Assembly (NCBI RefSeq): GCF_001431465.1
Contig: NZ_LDJJ01000015.1
Span: 1 to 64,000, forward strand
Reading direction: 5' to 3'
DNA length: 64,000 nucleotides
Origin: Stenotrophomonas terrae
GTDB taxonomy: Bacteria; Pseudomonadota; Gammaproteobacteria; Xanthomonadales; Xanthomonadaceae
Part shown: one piece after another, positions 1 through 8,436 of the stretch
How positions within the stretch are numbered: the stretch's first letter is position 1
How the letters are laid out: each line of letters starts with the position of its first letter
The notes under the pieces: generated by a model
Told to the model about the DNA's origin: nothing
Database searches by the model: none
Seen by the model: only the letters and a program-made list of their open reading frames with translations
Program-made: the position numbers and the translations under genes

Positions 1-74
1 CCTTGCGCTGGCGCAAGGGCTGGGGCGCGGAGCGGGGGTTGGGGAGAGGGAGCGCGCGCAGCGCGCGTGGCAAC
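1..74. repeat. REP-like palindromic fragment at the left edge
   Basis: The first 18 bases form an inverted repeat (CCTTGCGC, 2-nt loop, GCGCAAGG). They are followed by a GGGGTTGGGGAGAGGG-type tail and a second GC-only palindrome. This resembles the REP tails at 4.2, 46.1 and 59.3 kb. It lies directly downstream of the DUF819 gene and is cut by the window edge. Confidence 0.5.
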
Positions 75-1328
75 TCACCCTGCCCCAGCCATCGCCCGCA
101 ACGTAATCCCCACCACATAGGCCGCACCGGTACCCACCGCATAACCCAGGGTACCCAGCAGCACACCTACCGGCGCCAAGGCCGGATGGAAGGCGGTGGC
201 CAATACCGGCGCCGAGGCCGGGCCACCGATATTGCTCTGCGAGGCAATGGCGAAATAGAAGAACGGAACCCGCAGCAGGCGCCCAGCCAGCCACAGCAGC
301 ACGATGTGCACGCCGATCCAGATCACCCCCAGCGCGAACAGCCAGGGCTTTTCAAGCAGCGCCAGCAGGTCCATCTGCATGCCGATGCAGGCGATCAGGA
401 AGTACAGGAACATCGAACCCCACTTCGATGCACCCACACCTTCCAGCTCACGCGCGCGGGTGAAACTCAGGCCCAGGCCGATGAAGGTCGCCAGCAACAC
501 CACCCAGACAAAGGGCTTGTCCATGCTGACCGCGCTGGACCAGCTGACATTGGCCGCAAACCAGTCCGCCAACGGCGCGGCCAGGCCGTGCGACAAGGCC
601 ACCGCACCAAACGCCACACCGGCCATCACCATCATGTCGCCCAGCGCGGGGATGCGCGCGTGCTGGGCCTGGTAGCTGGCCACGCGGTCACGCAGGTCAT
701 CCAGCGCGCGCGTGTCAGCGCCGCTGCGCTTGTCCATGGCTGGCGCACGTGAGGCGAAGAAAATCAGCACCGCCATCCATACGTAACCCACGCCGACGTC
801 CACCACCGCAAACTGGCCGAAAGTGGTGGCATCGACTTCGAAGATCTCCTTCATCGCCAGCATGTTGGCACCGCCGCCGATCCAGCTGCCGGCCAGTGCC
901 GCCATCCCGCCCCAGGTCGCACCTGCAACGGTTTCCGGATGCAGCCAGGCCATCAACTGGAACGCGACCACCGCGCCGAGCATGATGCTCAACACCGCCG
1001 CCACGTACATGGCCAGCATCTTCCAGCCCAGGCCAAGAATGCCTTTCAGGTCGATCGACAAGGTCAGCAGCACCAGAGCGGCCGGCAGGAATACATCGCG
1101 CGCGATCGGGTTGTAGAGCTTGGTGGTTTCACCGTCGATCAGACCGAAGGTGTTGTACACACCGGGAATGAAGTAACACAGCAGCAACGCCGGCACGAAG
1201 CTGTAGAACTTCTTCAGCAGCCGGTTGCTGCTGCCCGATGTCCAGAAGATAACGCCGAGCGTGGCGGCGATCAGGCCGAACACGATGATGTCATTGCTGA
1301 TGAGTGCGCCTGTTGCGGCTGCCGTCAT
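75..1328 (-). CDS. DUF819 family integral membrane protein
   Basis: This is a 417-residue polytopic inner-membrane protein made almost entirely of hydrophobic segments. Two glycine-rich re-entrant-like motifs, GSWIGGGANMLA (about residues 147-158) and SQSNIGGPASAPV (about 363-375), are the hallmark of the DUF819 (YjcL-like) family. That family is predicted to be a transporter, but no substrate is established. The ATG at 1328 is preceded by AAGGGGA at good spacing. The length is normal for the family and nothing looks broken. No neighbouring gene indicates a substrate, so the functional call stops at a putative transporter. Confidence 0.85.
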   Translation of the reverse strand: MTAAATGALISNDIIVFGLIAATLGVIFWTSGSSNRLLKKFYSFVPALLLCYFIPGVYNTFGLIDGETTKLYNPIARDVFLPAALVLLTLSIDLKGILGLGWKMLAMYVAAVLSIMLGAVVAFQLMAWLHPETVAGATWGGMAALAGSWIGGGANMLAMKEIFEVDATTFGQFAVVDVGVGYVWMAVLIFFASRAPAMDKRSGADTRALDDLRDRVASYQAQHARIPALGDMMVMAGVAFGAVALSHGLAAPLADWFAANVSWSSAVSMDKPFVWVVLLATFIGLGLSFTRARELEGVGASKWGSMFLYFLIACIGMQMDLLALLEKPWLFALGVIWIGVHIVLLWLAGRLLRVPFFYFAIASQSNIGGPASAPVLATAFHPALAPVGVLLGTLGYAVGTGAAYVVGITLRAMAGAG

Positions 1329-1523
1329 CGTCTATCCCCTTGTTGTGCGTATGCGGGCAAGCCCCTTGCCCAAGGATGAAACCTGCAGCCGCACCGCACC
1401 GAAAGGGAGACAGCAATTGCGCAGGACTGGATACGATGGCGCGTCCCTCGCCTTTCCCCGGCCATCCAGACCTGGTTTGACACCACTTCCAACGCCGCCG
1501 GAGCACCGCTCCGCCGGCGCGAT

Positions 1524-1754
1524 TCAAAGCCGGGTCACCACCGCCGCACGTTGCTGCGCGTATTCCTCATCGGTGATCAGGCCCTGGGCCTTGAGTTGTT
1601 CCAGCTGCTGCAGGCGTTGTTGCGCCGTGGCCACCGGGTTGCGGGGAGCGCGCGAGGCACGCACGAGCAGCCAGACAATCAAGCCGACCACGCTGGCCGC
1701 AAGTGCGAACACGAACAGCAGAATCAACCAATGCCAGATGCTGAACATTCCCAT
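1524..1754 (-). CDS. small membrane-anchored SHOCT-domain protein
   Basis: This is a 76-residue protein. Residues 5-32 form one long hydrophobic segment, and a short basic stretch follows. The C-terminal 30 residues match the SHOCT short C-terminal domain (RLQQLEQLKAQGLITDEEYA), a putative oligomerisation helix pair found at the ends of many bacterial proteins. The ATG at 1754 has GGGAGAGG upstream; a second ATG two codons in is possible. The role is unknown. It could be a small scaffold or part of a membrane-stress response. It sits alone between the DUF819 gene and the S9 peptidase. Confidence 0.75.
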   Translation of the reverse strand: MGMFSIWHWLILLFVFALAASVVGLIVWLLVRASRAPRNPVATAQQRLQQLEQLKAQGLITDEEYAQQRAAVVTRL

Positions 1755-1813
1755 CGCAGCCTCTCCCTCGCAACTGCCGCGGCGATGGCCCCGCGAACGG
1801 CGTCATCGCCTTG

Positions 1814-1845
1814 AAAAAAAGGGGCATGCCATCGGCACACCCCTT
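1814..1845 (-). terminator. Rho-independent terminator upstream of the SHOCT gene, downstream of the S9 peptidase
   Basis: Read on the minus strand, a 12-bp stem with a 3-nt loop (1819-1845) is followed by seven U residues (1814-1820). Two positions pair only as G-U wobbles in the minus transcript and would mismatch on the plus strand. This supports minus-strand use, nine bases after the peptidase stop codon. Confidence 0.8.
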
Positions 1846-1853
1846 CTATCGCG

Positions 1854-3914
1854 TTACTGGCCGATGTGCTGCTTCAACCAGCCATTGACCGTGTCATGCC
1901 ACTGCACGCTGTTGTGCGGCTTGAGCACCCAATGGTTCTCGTCCGGGAAGTACAGGAACTTGGACTCGATACCCTGGCGCTGCAGCGCGGTGAACGTGGC
2001 CAGGCCCTGCTCCACCGGGATGCGGTAGTCCAACTGGCCCTGCACCACCAGCATCGGCTTCTTCCAGTTGGCGATGTGGTTGACCGGGTTGAACTTCTCG
2101 TAGTTCTGCGGCACGTCGTACGGGGTACCGCCCTGCTCCCACTCGGTGAACCACAGTTCTTCGGTGGCATAACCCATGGCGCGCTGGTCGAACACACCGT
2201 CGTGGTTCACCAGGCACTTCCACGGCTCGTTCCAGTTACCGGCGATCCAGTTGACCATGAAGCCGCCATAGCTGGCGCCCAGTGCGCAGGCCTTGTCGCC
2301 ATTGAGGAAGCTGTACTTCTGCTGCGCCGCGGCCCAGCCCTTCTGCAGGTCTTCCAGCGGGCGGTCGCCCCAATGCTGGCTGATTGCATCGGTGAAGGCC
2401 TGGCCGTAACCGGTGGAACCGTGGAAATCGATCATCACCACCGCGTAGCCCTGACCGGCATAGGTCTGCGGGTTCCAGCGGTAGCTCCAGCCATTGCCGA
2501 AGCTGCCCTGCGGGCCGCCGTGAATCAGGAATGCCACCGGGTACTTCTTGCCCTCCTGGTAGTTGTGCGGCTTGACCACGTAACCGTGCACGGTCTCGTC
2601 GTTCCAGCCCTTGAACGAGAACTGCTCGAAGTCACCGAAGTTCACCCCGTCCAGCATTTCGCCGGCGCTCTGGGTGATGGCGCGCTGCGGTGCGCCGGCA
2701 GCGGTGCTGCTGGTGAACACCTGGTCGCCACTCTTCAGCGAGTTGCGGGTGAAGGCCAGCGCATCACCAGCCACATCGAAGGAGGAGATGCTGCCCTCGC
2801 CCACCAGCTTGGTCGGCGTGCCATCGGCGATGGCCACCGCGAACAGCGGGTGCTCGCCCATGTCCTGGGCGGTGGTGTAGATGGTCTGGCCATCGGCCGA
2901 CAAGGTGATGCCATCAGCCGAACGATCCCACTGCGCGGCGATCTCATTGACCTTGCCGCTGGCCACGTCCATCGCCATCAGGCCGAAGCGGTCAGCCTCG
3001 AAGCCCGGGCGCTTCATCGCGCGGTAGAACAGGGTCTTGCCGTCGGCGCTGAACACCGGGCCAGCGTCCCAAGCGGGGTTGGCCGCAGTCAGGTTGACCG
3101 GTGCCTGCTTGCCGGCAGCATCGAGCTTGTACAGGTCGAAGTTGGTCGACCACGGCTCCTTGCTGCCCTGCACGCGGATGCTGGCCACGACGGTCTTGCC
3201 ATCCGGTGCCCAGGCGAAATCTTCGTTGCCGCCAAACGGCTTGGACGGCGCGTCGCCAGCCAGCGTGGCACTGATCGCCGATGCACCCTTCACCGCAGCC
3301 GCGCCAGAGGCCGGCAGCGGTGCAACAAACAGGGTATTGCGGCGGCCGTCGGCCCAGGTATCCCAATGGCGGACAAACATGCTGTCGTAGACCTGGCCGC
3401 TGCTCTTGTCGGCCTTGTCCTTCTCCAGACGCTTGCTGGTGCAGGCCAGGTCCGAGCCACAGTCCTGGAACACGCCGGCGCTGAACAGCACGCGGTCGCC
3501 CTGCGGCGAGATGCGGTAGCTGTCCACATCCAGCGCGAAATCGGTGAGCTGGCGCGGCTCGCCACCCGCCAGCGGCATCACGTACAGCTGCTGGCTGCCG
3601 TTCTTGGCGCTGAGGAAATAGACGTTCTGGCCTTCGATGGCGGCCGAATTGACGTTCCAGCCAGCCGGGGTCAGCTGCTTCGGCGGGGCCATGTCGCGGG
3701 TACGCAGGTCGCGGATCCACAGGCTGCTGCTGGCCTTGAGGTCGGCATCGACGATGCGCTTGGCGAACACCACCTGCGCGCCATTGGCACTGAGCAGCGG
3801 TGCGGACGCACGGTCCAGCTTGACCATGTCGCGGACTTCAAAACCGCGCGCACTGGCCAGCGACGGCAAGGCGGCCAACAGGCATAGCGGCAACAGGGCG
3901 TGACGAAGCTTCAT
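1854..3914 (-). CDS. secreted S9-family prolyl oligopeptidase-type peptidase
   Basis: This 686-residue protein is a serine peptidase likely to cleave small peptides in the periplasm or outside the cell. Residues 1-24 form a Sec signal peptide ending in LASA. The middle holds beta-propeller-like repeats (WAPDGKTV, FSADGKTL). The C-terminal alpha/beta-hydrolase domain carries the triad: Ser548 in GASYGGF, Asp629 in QLDYRIPV and His661 in DENHWVL. The DPP/acylaminoacyl-peptidase branch of S9 fits best. The ATG at 3914 has GGGAG seven bases upstream; the in-frame TTG at 3920 is too close to it. With the neighbouring OPT and POT transporters it suggests peptide scavenging. Confidence 0.92.
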   Translation of the reverse strand: MKLRHALLPLCLLAALPSLASARGFEVRDMVKLDRASAPLLSANGAQVVFAKRIVDADLKASSSLWIRDLRTRDMAPPKQLTPAGWNVNSAAIEGQNVYFLSAKNGSQQLYVMPLAGGEPRQLTDFALDVDSYRISPQGDRVLFSAGVFQDCGSDLACTSKRLEKDKADKSSGQVYDSMFVRHWDTWADGRRNTLFVAPLPASGAAAVKGASAISATLAGDAPSKPFGGNEDFAWAPDGKTVVASIRVQGSKEPWSTNFDLYKLDAAGKQAPVNLTAANPAWDAGPVFSADGKTLFYRAMKRPGFEADRFGLMAMDVASGKVNEIAAQWDRSADGITLSADGQTIYTTAQDMGEHPLFAVAIADGTPTKLVGEGSISSFDVAGDALAFTRNSLKSGDQVFTSSTAAGAPQRAITQSAGEMLDGVNFGDFEQFSFKGWNDETVHGYVVKPHNYQEGKKYPVAFLIHGGPQGSFGNGWSYRWNPQTYAGQGYAVVMIDFHGSTGYGQAFTDAISQHWGDRPLEDLQKGWAAAQQKYSFLNGDKACALGASYGGFMVNWIAGNWNEPWKCLVNHDGVFDQRAMGYATEELWFTEWEQGGTPYDVPQNYEKFNPVNHIANWKKPMLVVQGQLDYRIPVEQGLATFTALQRQGIESKFLYFPDENHWVLKPHNSVQWHDTVNGWLKQHIGQ

Positions 3915-4011
3915 GGGCAACTCCCAGGCAAAGGCAAACCCCGATGGTAGGCGGCCAGGCCATCCGGCTGCAAAGGCTTGAAGTCATGGCTGGGCAACCG
4001 CCGGAAACAGC

Positions 4012-4033
4012 AAAGCCGCCCAAGGGCGGCTTT
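4012..4033 (-). terminator. possible terminator hairpin downstream of the OPT gene
   Basis: A perfect 9-bp stem (AAAGCCGCC / GGCGGCTTT) with a 4-nt loop lies beyond the repeat block that follows the OPT stop. The U tract is weak on both strands, so termination is only a possibility. Confidence 0.35.
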
Positions 4034-4102
4034 GTGGGTGTTGCTTTGCTTCACTTCTGCCTAAGCCCCTCTCCCGTTTACGGGAGAGGGGTTGGGGTGA
4101 GG

Positions 4103-4186
4103 GCGCCTTGGCTTGAGCGCCTTGGCTTGAGCGCCTTGGCTTGAGCGCTTTGGCTTGAGCGCTTTGGCTTGAGCGCTTTGGCTTGA
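4103..4186. repeat. minisatellite, six copies of a 14-bp unit
   Basis: Six head-to-tail copies of GCGC[C/T]TTGGCTTGA are present. The first three copies have C at position 5 and the last three have T, which indicates stepwise duplication. There is no break between units. Confidence 0.97.
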
Positions 4187-4233
4187 GCCCCCTCCCTTTG
4201 GCCGCAGGCCAAGGGGAGGGTTGGGGAGGGGTG

Positions 4234-4281
4234 CTTTGGCTTTGGCTTTGGCTTTGGCTTTGGCTTTGGCTTTGGCTTTGG
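4234..4281. repeat. hexanucleotide microsatellite (CTTTGG)8
   Basis: Eight perfect CTTTGG units lie in tandem, intergenic and 84 bp from the OPT stop codon. The unit shares its core with the adjacent 14-bp minisatellite and with a short repeat at 55782-55809. Confidence 0.97.
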
Positions 4282-4364
4282 CTCCAGGCCCCAGCCAGAT
4301 CAAAACCAAAAGCTCCCCTCTTCCGCCCTTCGGGCACCTTCTCCCACAAGGGGAGAAGGGAAAA

Positions 4365-6356
4365 TCAGCTCTTCGCCGCCGGCTCGCCCTTCTTGCCTAT
4401 GCGGTACATCAGCAGGCCAACCAGGAACAGCACGAACAGGCCTACCCAGGCCGACAGGCTTGCCCAGGTGTCGGCAAAACCACCCATCGGCAGGGCCAGC
4501 ACGTCACCCTTGCCGCTGACCACGATCGGCACCGCAATGGCGATACCCATCAGCGCTTCACCGGTAATCAGGCCAGCTGCAAACAGCACGCCCGGGCGGT
4601 GCACGCGGTCACGGCCTTCTTCGTCGTCGGCACGCAGCTTGTGGAAACGCTCGACCAGGTGGGCCAGCAAGCCGCCCAGGAAGATCGGCACCATCAGCTC
4701 CAGCGGCAGGTAGATACCGATGGCGGCAGCCAGCACCGGCACGCGGAAGCGCTTGCCGGTCTTCTTCAGCCACTCGTCAATGGCGATGATCACCGCGCCG
4801 ACGCCGGCACCCAGGGCAATCATGGTCCACGGCAGCTGGCCGCCGAACAGGCCACGCGCCACCGACGCCATCAGGTTGGCCTGCGGTGCAGCCAGCGAAT
4901 TGGGGTGTTCCGCCGTAGGCGCACCGATGCCGTAGGCATGGGCCAGCAGATTCAGCACCGGCGCCATGATCAGGGCGCAGGAGAATGCACCAATGCCCAG
5001 CATCAGCTGCTGCTTCCACGGGGTTGCGCCAACCAGATAACCGGCCTTGAGGTCCTGCAGGTTGTCACCGCCGACAGCGGCGGCACAGCAGACCACCGCA
5101 CCGATCATGATCGCGGCCACCGCACCCAGCGGGGCACCGCCCACGCCAACCGGAATCAGGCCGTCCTTGCCCAGCAGCAGCACCAGCACCACCGAGGCGA
5201 ACAGGATGGTGGAAATGGTGATGCCCGAGACCGGGTTGTTGGACGAACCGATCAAACCGGCCAGGTAGGCCGATACCGACACGAACAGGAAGCCGGCGAC
5301 GATCATGATGATGGTCATCGGGATCGACACGTGCCACTGGCCGACGATGGCCTGGTACAGGCCCAGCAACGGCAGGGTGAAGGCGATCAGGGCGATCAGC
5401 ATCCACTTCATCGGCAGGTCGCGCTCGGTCTCGGCCAGGGCCGGGCCGCTGCTCTTGCGAGCGGCTGCAAAACCGCTCTTGACGCCGTTGAACAGCGACT
5501 TGCGCAGCGAGAACAGGGTCCAGACGCCGCCAATCAGCATCGCGCCAACACCGAGGTAGCGGATCTGCGAGCCCCAGATGGCGAACGCCGATTCGGCCGA
5601 TCCGGCATTGGCCAGGGAAGCCGCCAGCTCCGGGTTGCCGCCCAGGAAGAAGGCCTGGTACAGCGGGATGGCGATGTGCCAGGACAGGATCGAGCCGGAC
5701 ACCACAACGATGCCAACGTTCAGGCCGACGATGTAGCCCACGCCCAGCAGTGCCGGCGACAGGTTGGTGCCGATGAAGGCGGTGATCTTGGAGCTGCCGA
5801 TATAGGCCGACTGCGCCCAGGCATCCGGGAAGATGCGCAGGCCAGAGGCCGCAGCCAGCTTGACCAGGCCACCAATGGCCGCCGAAATACCGAGGATCTT
5901 CATGCCCGGGCCGGGGTTTTCACCGGCCTTGAGCACTTCGGCCGCGGCCTTGCCTTCCGGGAAGGGCAGCGGATCTTCGACGATCATCGAGCGCCGCAGC
6001 GGCACCGAGAACAGCACGCCCAGCAGGCCGCCCAGGCCGGCGATACCCAGCACCCACCAGTACTTGAAGTCCGGCCAGTAGCCCATGATCACCAGCGCCG
6101 GGATCGTGAAGATCACGCCGGCGGCAATCGACGAACCGGCCGAAGCACCGGTCTGGACGATGTTGTTTTCAAGAATGGTGCCGCCACCGAGCAGGCGCAG
6201 CACGCCCATCGAGACGACGGCCGCCGGGATGGCGGTTGCGATGGTCAGGCCTGCGAACAGGCCCAGGTAAGCATTGGCGGCAGACAGCACCACAGCCAGC
6301 ACGATGGCAAGAACCACCGCGCGGAATGTGAGCTGCGCAGGCGCAGCGTTGTTCAT
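4365..6356 (-). CDS. OPT family oligopeptide transporter
   Basis: This 663-residue inner-membrane protein has about 16 hydrophobic segments. It opens with an OPT-type N-terminus (FRAVVLAIVLAVVLSAANAY, then LGLFAGLTIATAIPAAVVS) and keeps the family's glycine/proline-rich loops such as SSNNPVSGIT and GGDNLQDLKAGYLVGATPWK. OPT/YSL proteins are proton-coupled importers of oligopeptides or metal-chelate conjugates; bacterial members are usually called oligopeptide transporters. The length is typical. The ATG at 6356 has AAGGG upstream. It is divergent from the POT symporter across a 208-bp gap that presumably holds both promoters. Confidence 0.93.
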   Translation of the reverse strand: MNNAAPAQLTFRAVVLAIVLAVVLSAANAYLGLFAGLTIATAIPAAVVSMGVLRLLGGGTILENNIVQTGASAGSSIAAGVIFTIPALVIMGYWPDFKYWWVLGIAGLGGLLGVLFSVPLRRSMIVEDPLPFPEGKAAAEVLKAGENPGPGMKILGISAAIGGLVKLAAASGLRIFPDAWAQSAYIGSSKITAFIGTNLSPALLGVGYIVGLNVGIVVVSGSILSWHIAIPLYQAFFLGGNPELAASLANAGSAESAFAIWGSQIRYLGVGAMLIGGVWTLFSLRKSLFNGVKSGFAAARKSSGPALAETERDLPMKWMLIALIAFTLPLLGLYQAIVGQWHVSIPMTIIMIVAGFLFVSVSAYLAGLIGSSNNPVSGITISTILFASVVLVLLLGKDGLIPVGVGGAPLGAVAAIMIGAVVCCAAAVGGDNLQDLKAGYLVGATPWKQQLMLGIGAFSCALIMAPVLNLLAHAYGIGAPTAEHPNSLAAPQANLMASVARGLFGGQLPWTMIALGAGVGAVIIAIDEWLKKTGKRFRVPVLAAAIGIYLPLELMVPIFLGGLLAHLVERFHKLRADDEEGRDRVHRPGVLFAAGLITGEALMGIAIAVPIVVSGKGDVLALPMGGFADTWASLSAWVGLFVLFLVGLLMYRIGKKGEPAAKS

Positions 6357-6564
6357 GGAAAGCCCTTGAATGGCAAAAAAACCTTCGCCACGCTAACGCC
6401 CGCTTAACAGCAAGTCCAGCCGCGCCGCGGCACCACCCCGCATGCGGCACAGCCAGCACTCCAATTCGGCACGGCCAATCAAGGGTTTATGCCGATGCTG
6501 CAGCGCGGGCCACACCAAAGCAGGCAGCCACCTATACTCGCCGGCTTCGATCCAGACGCTCCCC

Positions 6565-8328
6565 ATGTCCACATCTACCCTATCGGCCACCGGCACCGAC
6601 GACTTCCTCGGCCACCCCAAGGGCGTCTACGTCTGCTTCTTCACCGAGATGTGGGAGCGCTTCTCCTTCTATGGCATGAAGGCCCTGCTGCTGCTCTACC
6701 TCACCAAGTACCACCTGTTCGGCGACAAGGCCGGGCTGGACCTGCTTGGCGCCTATGGCGGGCTGGTCTATTGCATACCGGTGTTTGGCGGGCTGCTGGC
6801 CGACCGTTGGCTGGGCATGCGCAAGGCGGTGGTGTTCGGCGGCATCCTGCTGGTGCTCGGCCACGCCGGCATGGCGTTTGAAGGCCATGCCGCGCAGCGG
6901 GTAGCCGGCGAAGTCGTCCGCGACGAGGCCGCGCTATCTATCACCTACCTTTCGCTGGCGCTGATCATCATGGGCGTGGGCTTTCTCAAGCCCAATATCT
7001 CCACCATCGTCGGCAAGCTGTACCCGGAAAACGACCCGCGCCGCGACTCCGGTTTCTCCCTGTTCTATGCCGGCATCAACCTCGGCGCCCTGTTCGCCTC
7101 GCTGGTCTGCGGCTTCCTCGGTGAAGCCTATGGCTGGAAATATGGCTTCGGCGCGGCCGGCATCGGCATGCTGGTCGGCTTGGCGATGTTCCTGTGGGGC
7201 CAGAAGTACCTGCAAGGCCACGCCGAGCCGGCGCAACCTGCCAGCCTGCGTGAGCGCGTGCTTGGCCTGCCGCGCGAATGGTTGATCTATGCAGTCGCCA
7301 TTGTCGGCGTGGTTCCGGTGGCCGCACTGATGTGGGCCGCCGCCAATGGCGCCTTTGCCCTGGGCGGTGAGATCAGCCTGGCACTGATGCTGATGATCGT
7401 CGTGCTCGGTGGTGTGCTGCTGTGGTTTGCCTGGTTCACCGGCAGCCAATGCACGCCCATCCAGCGCCAGCAGATGATCGCGCTGATGGTGCTGATCTTC
7501 ATGGCCTTGGTCTTCTTCACCTTGTACGAGCAGACCTACGGCTCCTGGGTCACCTTCACCGACCGCCTGTTGACCAAGGATCTGGTGCCGGCATTGGTCA
7601 TCCGCGAAGGCACGCCGTTGCCGTGGTCCATCGTCTCGCTGCTGCTGGCGCCGTTGGGCTTCGTGGTGGCAGCACGCCTGTCCGACCGCGACCCTGCCTC
7701 AAAGGCCCCGCGCCTGCTGTTTGCGCTGATCGTGGTCTCCATGCTGGTGATGCTGGTCCGCGACTGCCTGGTATTGCCGCAGACCGCCGGTTCGCTGACC
7801 TATCTGGGCGCGCTGTTCCTGGTACTGCTCGCGCCACTGTTTGCCGCGCTGTGGGCCTGGCTGGACAAGCGCCGGCTCGACCCGTCCAAGCCATTGAAGT
7901 CTTCGTTCGGCCTGGTATTCGGCGCCCTCTCCTTCGTGCCCTTGGCACTGGCCGCGCAACAGGTAGGCGCAACCGGGCAGATGGCCAGCGTCTGGTGGCT
8001 GGTATTGGCTTACCTGATCCTGGAGATCGGCGAGATGTGCCTGTCACCGGTTGGCCTGTCGGCGGTCACCCAGCTGGCTGCACCGCGCGTGGTCAGCCTG
8101 ATGATGGGCACCTGGTTCCTGGCCACCGCATTTTCCGAAACCCTGGCGGCATTGTTCGGCAAGCTGGCCGCCATCGACGTGCCCGAAGGCGAAGTGATGA
8201 ACATCGCCGAAGCCGCTGGCCGCTACGAACACCTGTTCTGGCTGCTGATGTGGATCGGCCTGGGCTGCGCGGTGGTGGCGTTGATCGTCTCGCCGCTGCT
8301 GAAGCGGATGATGCACGGCGTGCGTTGA
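6565..8328 (+). CDS. POT/PTR2 family proton-dependent peptide symporter
   Basis: This is a 587-residue major-facilitator protein of the proton-coupled di/tripeptide transporter family. The E-x-x-E-R proton-coupling motif is Glu28-Met-Trp-Glu31-Arg32, within EMWERFSFYGMKALLLLYL. The second PTR2 signature appears as FYAGINLGAL. About 12-14 membrane helices are visible. The frame stays open 41 codons upstream, but the ATG at 6565 starts a normal short cytoplasmic N-terminus for the family; the upstream stretch is Cys/His-rich and unlikely to be coding. It diverges from the OPT gene, giving two peptide importers side by side next to a secreted peptidase. Confidence 0.93.
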   Translation: MSTSTLSATGTDDFLGHPKGVYVCFFTEMWERFSFYGMKALLLLYLTKYHLFGDKAGLDLLGAYGGLVYCIPVFGGLLADRWLGMRKAVVFGGILLVLGHAGMAFEGHAAQRVAGEVVRDEAALSITYLSLALIIMGVGFLKPNISTIVGKLYPENDPRRDSGFSLFYAGINLGALFASLVCGFLGEAYGWKYGFGAAGIGMLVGLAMFLWGQKYLQGHAEPAQPASLRERVLGLPREWLIYAVAIVGVVPVAALMWAAANGAFALGGEISLALMLMIVVLGGVLLWFAWFTGSQCTPIQRQQMIALMVLIFMALVFFTLYEQTYGSWVTFTDRLLTKDLVPALVIREGTPLPWSIVSLLLAPLGFVVAARLSDRDPASKAPRLLFALIVVSMLVMLVRDCLVLPQTAGSLTYLGALFLVLLAPLFAALWAWLDKRRLDPSKPLKSSFGLVFGALSFVPLALAAQQVGATGQMASVWWLVLAYLILEIGEMCLSPVGLSAVTQLAAPRVVSLMMGTWFLATAFSETLAALFGKLAAIDVPEGEVMNIAEAAGRYEHLFWLLMWIGLGCAVVALIVSPLLKRMMHGVR

Positions 8329-8333
8329 GGCCT

Positions 8334-8430
8334 GTGGGAACGGCGTAAGCCGCGAAGCGGGTATGCGCTAGGCGCGCTATATGCGTTGTGCTGATCGTTT
8401 ACGAGCTTCGCGGCTTGGACCGTTCCTACC
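8334..8430. repeat. paired inverted REP elements between convergent genes
   Basis: A left arm at 8334-8358 (GTGGGAACGGCGTAAGCCGCG...) is repeated in inverted orientation at 8405-8430, with about 21 of 25 positions matching across a 46-bp spacer. The same GTAGGAGCGGCGTAAGCCGCG family recurs at 59113-59248. Its position between two converging genes could let it act as a bidirectional transcription stop or RNA stabiliser. Confidence 0.85.
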
Positions 8431-8436
8431 GCCTGA

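Larger units (their letters stand above)
4066..4362. repeat. composite repeat block: REP palindromes plus tandem arrays
   Basis: The 450-bp gap between the S9 peptidase and OPT genes has no gene. It holds a REP palindrome CCCCTCTCCCG-TTTA-CGGGAGAGGGG with a TTGGGGTGAGGG tail (4066-4102), a 14-bp minisatellite, a second palindrome CCCTCCCTTTGGCC/GGCCAAGGGGAGGG (4187-4231), a 6-bp microsatellite, and a third REP-like hairpin (about 4314-4362). Confidence 0.9.

Noticed and set aside
4221..6407. Long plus-strand ORF antisense to the OPT transporter, starting with Leu-Ala repeats
   Set aside because: The Leu-Ala run is the CTTTGG microsatellite read in frame, and the rest is His/Gln/Arg-rich shadow of the OPT gene on the opposite strand. 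No ribosome-binding site or family match.
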